Positions 7,225 through 9,098 of a stretch of 9,098 nt of DNA are shown in pieces. Positions within the stretch are counted from its first letter, which is position 1, and the number at the start of each line of letters is the position of its first letter. The notes under the pieces are model-generated. The model ran no database searches, was not told the DNA's origin, and was given only the letters and a program-made list of their open reading frames with translations. Origin of the DNA: Paracoccaceae bacterium (GTDB lineage: Bacteria; Pseudomonadota; Alphaproteobacteria; Rhodobacterales; Rhodobacteraceae). Location of the stretch: the NCBI GenBank assembly GCA_007134405.1, contig SLKW01000286.1:1-9098 (forward strand), read 5' to 3'. A program made the position numbers and the translations under genes.

Positions 7225-8369
7225 CAGCGCGCCTCCGCCAGCAGGGTCCGAGCGGTGATCAGCCGCATCACCTCGCTTGTGCCTTCGAGGATCTGGTGCA
7301 CGCGCAGATCGCGCACGATCTTCTCGATCCCGTAATCCGCCAGATAGCCGTAGCCGCCATGCAGCTGCAGGCATTGATCGGCCACCTTGCTGCCGGTCTC
7401 GGTGGCGAAGGCCTTGGCCATGGCGCAGAACTTGGTCGCATCCGGGGTCTTGCGGTCCAGCTTCCACGCCGCCTGCCGCAGGAAGGTGCGCGCCGCCTGC
7501 AGCTCGATCTCCATGTCCGCCAGCTTGAACTGCAGCGCCTGGAACTCGTCCAGCCGCTGCCCGAAGGCCTTGCGCTCGCCCATATAGGCCAGCGTCGCCT
7601 CCAGCGCCGCCTGCGCGCCGCCCAGGCTGCAGGCCGCGATGTTCAGCCGCCCGCCATCGAGCCCGGCCATCGCGTAGCGGAAGCCGTGCCCCTCCTCGCC
7701 CACGAGGTTCGCGGCCGGCACCCTGCAGTCGTCGAACTGCACCTGCCGCGTCGGCTGCGCGCGCCAGCCCATCTTGTCCTCGAGCCCGCCGAAGCTCAGC
7801 CCCTCGGCCCCGGCCTCCACCACCACGGTCGAGATGCCCTTGGCACCCGCCTCGCCCGTCCGGCACATCACCACATAGGCGTCCGAATACCCGCCGCCCG
7901 AGATGAAGGCCTTGGTGCCGTTCAGCACATAGCCCTCGTTCGTCCGCTCGGCCCGCGTCTTCAGCGCCGCCGCGTCCGACCCCGCGCCCGGCTCGGTCAG
8001 GCAGTAGCTCAGCACCGTCTCCAGCCGCACGGCAGGGGCCAGGATGCGCGCCTTCACGTCGTCGCTGGCGAAGCGGTCCAGCATCGCCGCGCACATGTTG
8101 TGGATCGACAGGAAACTGGCGACCGAGGGGCAGGCCATGCTCAGCGCCTCGAAGACCAGCACCGCGTCGAGCCGCGACAGCCCCGCGCCGCCCGCCTCCT
8201 CGCTGACATAGAGGCCGCCGAAACCCAGCTCGGCGAATTTCGGCCACAGATCGCGCGGGATCGTCCCCTCGCGCTCCCAGTCGCGGGCGAAGGGCGCGAT
8301 CTGCTCGGCCCCGAACTCCCGCGCCATGTCGAAGATCGCCTCCTGCTCCTCGCTGAGCGCAAAGTCCAT
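7224..8369 (-). CDS. Isobutyryl-CoA dehydrogenase (acyl-CoA dehydrogenase family)
   Basis: FAD enzyme that oxidises isobutyryl-CoA to methacrylyl-CoA in valine breakdown, passing electrons to electron-transfer flavoprotein. The 381-residue product has the complete three-part fold: an N-terminal helical domain (MDFALSEEQEAIFDMAREF), the beta domain with signature YCLTEPGAGSDAAALKTRA (122-140) and FISGGG (155-160), and the C-terminal helical domain with LHGGYGYLADYGIEKIVRD (336-354). The putative catalytic base is Glu362 in QILEGTSEVMR (359-369). FLSIHNMCA (86-94) is reminiscent of ACAD8-type isobutyryl-CoA dehydrogenases. The start at 8369 has a strong GGGAGGG ribosome site 5 nt upstream; the frame stays open to 8429, but that part resembles no family N-terminus. 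It is the first gene of the operon. Specificity for isobutyryl- rather than 2-methylbutyryl- or short straight-chain CoA is inferred from the two genes downstream. Confidence 0.92.
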   Translation of the reverse strand: MDFALSEEQEAIFDMAREFGAEQIAPFARDWEREGTIPRDLWPKFAELGFGGLYVSEEAGGAGLSRLDAVLVFEALSMACPSVASFLSIHNMCAAMLDRFASDDVKARILAPAVRLETVLSYCLTEPGAGSDAAALKTRAERTNEGYVLNGTKAFISGGGYSDAYVVMCRTGEAGAKGISTVVVEAGAEGLSFGGLEDKMGWRAQPTRQVQFDDCRVPAANLVGEEGHGFRYAMAGLDGGRLNIAACSLGGAQAALEATLAYMGERKAFGQRLDEFQALQFKLADMEIELQAARTFLRQAAWKLDRKTPDATKFCAMAKAFATETGSKVADQCLQLHGGYGYLADYGIEKIVRDLRVHQILEGTSEVMRLITARTLLAEAR

Positions 8370-8378
8370 CGCATCCCT

Positions 8379-8411
8379 CCCGGCATTTCCCCGTGCGGGG
8401 TTTCTGCCGGG
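8379..8411 (-). promoter_or_regulatory. Leader stem-loop touching the ribosome site of the valine operon
   Basis: CCCGGCA (8379-8385) pairs with TGCCGGG (8405-8411), and inside it CCCCG (8389-8393) pairs with CGGGG (8396-8400), separated by 3-4 nt internal loops rich in T on the plus strand. In the minus-strand transcript the base of the hairpin includes the first three bases of the GGGAGGG ribosome site (8381-8375) for the first valine gene. Folding could lower translation, or the repeat could be a DNA operator. It is seen in sequence; the function is inferred. Confidence 0.45.
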
Positions 8412-8564
8412 AAACAGGCCCGAGTTCAAACGGAAATCATCGCCGCGCCGGTTGCCGGCCGGCGCCGGGTCGCGCGCCCCTCCGCCTGCCGGCAGCTGGC
8501 CGGCGGCGACACCCGCGCATTTACCGAAAATTCATTAAACCCGTGGTGGTAACCATGATCGTGC

Positions 8565-8592
8565 TGGACACGTTCTCCGTGTCCTGTATGAG
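8565..8592 (+). promoter_or_regulatory. Candidate promoter with overlapping inverted repeat, upstream of the secreted protein gene
   Basis: TGGACA (8565-8570, 5/6 to the -35 consensus) and TATGAG (8587-8592, 4/6 to the -10) are 16 bp apart. A perfect inverted repeat, GGACACG (8566-8572) and CGTGTCC (8578-8584) with a TTCTC centre, covers the -35 and the spacer. A repressor bound there would block the promoter; alternatively the RNA could form a 7-bp hairpin. Outside it, GTAACCA occurs twice in direct orientation (8549-8555 and 8601-8607). Confidence 0.4.
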
Positions 8593-8627
8593 CTTGTACC
8601 GTAACCAGTGGGTCAGGAGTTTTGACC

Positions 8628-9098
8628 ATGATTCAAGGTAAAGACATAAAGCGCTTCGCGGCCGCCCTTGGCGTCGCCATGGCGCTCGGCGCAGGCGGCG
8701 CGGTAGCCGCGACCTGCACGGCCCAATCCGGTGGCGGGCCGAACCCGCAGACCATCGCCTACGACCTGACCCAGGGCAGCCCCGGCCAGGTGCAAGGAGT
8801 CCGGTGTTTTGACCGGGCGAACGACAGCAACACGATCCTCGCGGGGTTCTCGCTGTTTGATTTCGACGATTGGAAGCTTGGCGAAACGGTCGGCGACGGT
8901 GCTGGCGGCACCGGCCGGGTGAGCTTTCTCGACGCGCCCACGGACGGCCAGGATGCGCCCGGGGTCTGGTCGATCCTGAACCCGCACGGCTACACCTCCA
9001 TCGTGCTGACGCTGAATCGCAGCAACTCGTTTTCCGCATTCCTGCTCGATCCCACCCAACCCCTCGCGGGCCAATGGAGGACGGACGGCCCCGGGAAC
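8628..9098 (+). CDS. Secreted protein of unknown function, N-terminal part (cut by right edge)
   Basis: 157 codons are visible from ATG at 8628, which has AGGAG at 8615-8619. The N-terminus is a clear Sec signal peptide: a basic start (MIQGKDIKRF), a hydrophobic Ala/Gly-rich core (AAALGVAMALGAGGAV) and a likely cleavage after AVA or VAA near residues 27-28, just before TCTAQ. The mature part has two cysteines (C30 and C60, TCTAQ and VRCFD), then aromatic and acidic stretches with FSLFDFDDWKLGE, GYTSIVLTLNRSNSFSAFLLD and GQWRTDGPG. The last parts resemble, from memory, the pattern before the C-terminal sorting tag in PEP-CTERM or VPLPA-CTERM proteins, which are anchored and processed at the cell surface, often with exopolysaccharide genes. 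The tag itself would lie beyond the window, so this is an inference. It is divergent from the valine operon and probably unrelated to it. Confidence 0.75.
   Translation, partial: MIQGKDIKRFAAALGVAMALGAGGAVAATCTAQSGGGPNPQTIAYDLTQGSPGQVQGVRCFDRANDSNTILAGFSLFDFDDWKLGETVGDGAGGTGRVSFLDAPTDGQDAPGVWSILNPHGYTSIVLTLNRSNSFSAFLLDPTQPLAGQWRTDGPGN

Noticed and set aside
8518..8541. CtrA-type site (TTAA-N7-TTAA) in the AT-rich patch
   Set aside because: Only one TTAA half-site is present; the upstream half is TTAC at the wrong spacing.
6283..8552. Long plus-strand open frames opposite the valine operon, and a minus-strand frame running from 8247 into the hydrolase
   Set aside because: The opposite strand encodes clear acyl-CoA dehydrogenase and hydrolase motifs; the hydrolase has its own ATG and ribosome site at 7224, and the upstream part of that longer frame is out-of-frame dehydrogenase DNA.
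8566..8584. LexA (GTTC-N7-GTTC) or lux-box reading of the inverted repeat
   Set aside because: The second GTTC is missing at the required spacing and the lux-box CTG/CAG ends are absent.
8555..8641. A 28-codon plus-strand frame (ATG 8555 to TAA 8639-8641) overlapping the start of the secreted protein gene, as a possible leader peptide
   Set aside because: It has no ribosome binding site, no amino-acid bias typical of attenuation leaders, and covers the candidate promoter and inverted repeat, so it may not even be transcribed.

Overview
The window reads as the chromosome of a high-GC alphaproteobacterium, most likely a member of the Rhodobacteraceae (Rhodobacterales). This rests on the strong G/C bias at third codon positions, the neighbouring pairs secG-pyrG and purA-DUF2842, a valine-catabolic acyl-CoA dehydrogenase/hydrolase/dehydrogenase cluster, and a low-complexity hypothetical protein whose conserved ends match my memory of a Rhodobacterales-restricted family. 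No rRNA, tRNA, CRISPR array, insertion sequence or phage gene is visible. All complete genes look intact.

Layout, left to right. Positions 1-1384, minus strand: secG followed by the N-terminal 298 codons of pyrG, which runs off the left edge. Positions 1557-3108, plus strand: purA and a tightly following small DUF2842 membrane protein gene, divergent from secG across 172 bp. Positions 3166-4485, minus strand: a 439-residue uncharacterised protein convergent with DUF2842. Positions 4637-5314, plus strand: a thiamine pyrophosphokinase, separated from the uncharacterised gene by a 151-bp divergent region holding a striking inverted repeat. Positions 5333-8369, minus strand: a three-gene translationally coupled operon, isobutyryl-CoA dehydrogenase, 3-hydroxyisobutyryl-CoA hydrolase, then 3-hydroxyisobutyrate dehydrogenase (mmsB). 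Positions 8628-9098, plus strand: the start of a secreted protein, cut by the right edge, divergent from the valine operon across 258 bp rich in inverted repeats.

How the genes work together. pyrG (UTP to CTP) and purA (IMP to adenylosuccinate) are nucleotide housekeeping genes; secG and DUF2842 are membrane proteins, and the thiamine pyrophosphokinase makes the cofactor TPP. The three-gene operon covers isobutyryl-CoA to methylmalonate semialdehyde in valine breakdown except for one step: no dedicated methacrylyl-CoA hydratase lies here. The next enzyme, methylmalonate semialdehyde dehydrogenase (mmsA), is not next to it either. The coding content is mostly ordinary core metabolism. The parts that merit a second look are the inverted repeats in the two divergent intergenic regions (4588-4624 and 8379-8592), the uncharacterised 439-residue protein, and the truncated secreted protein that may belong to a protein-sorting/exopolysaccharide system continuing past the right edge. 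I did not find convincing evidence of a wholly new system.
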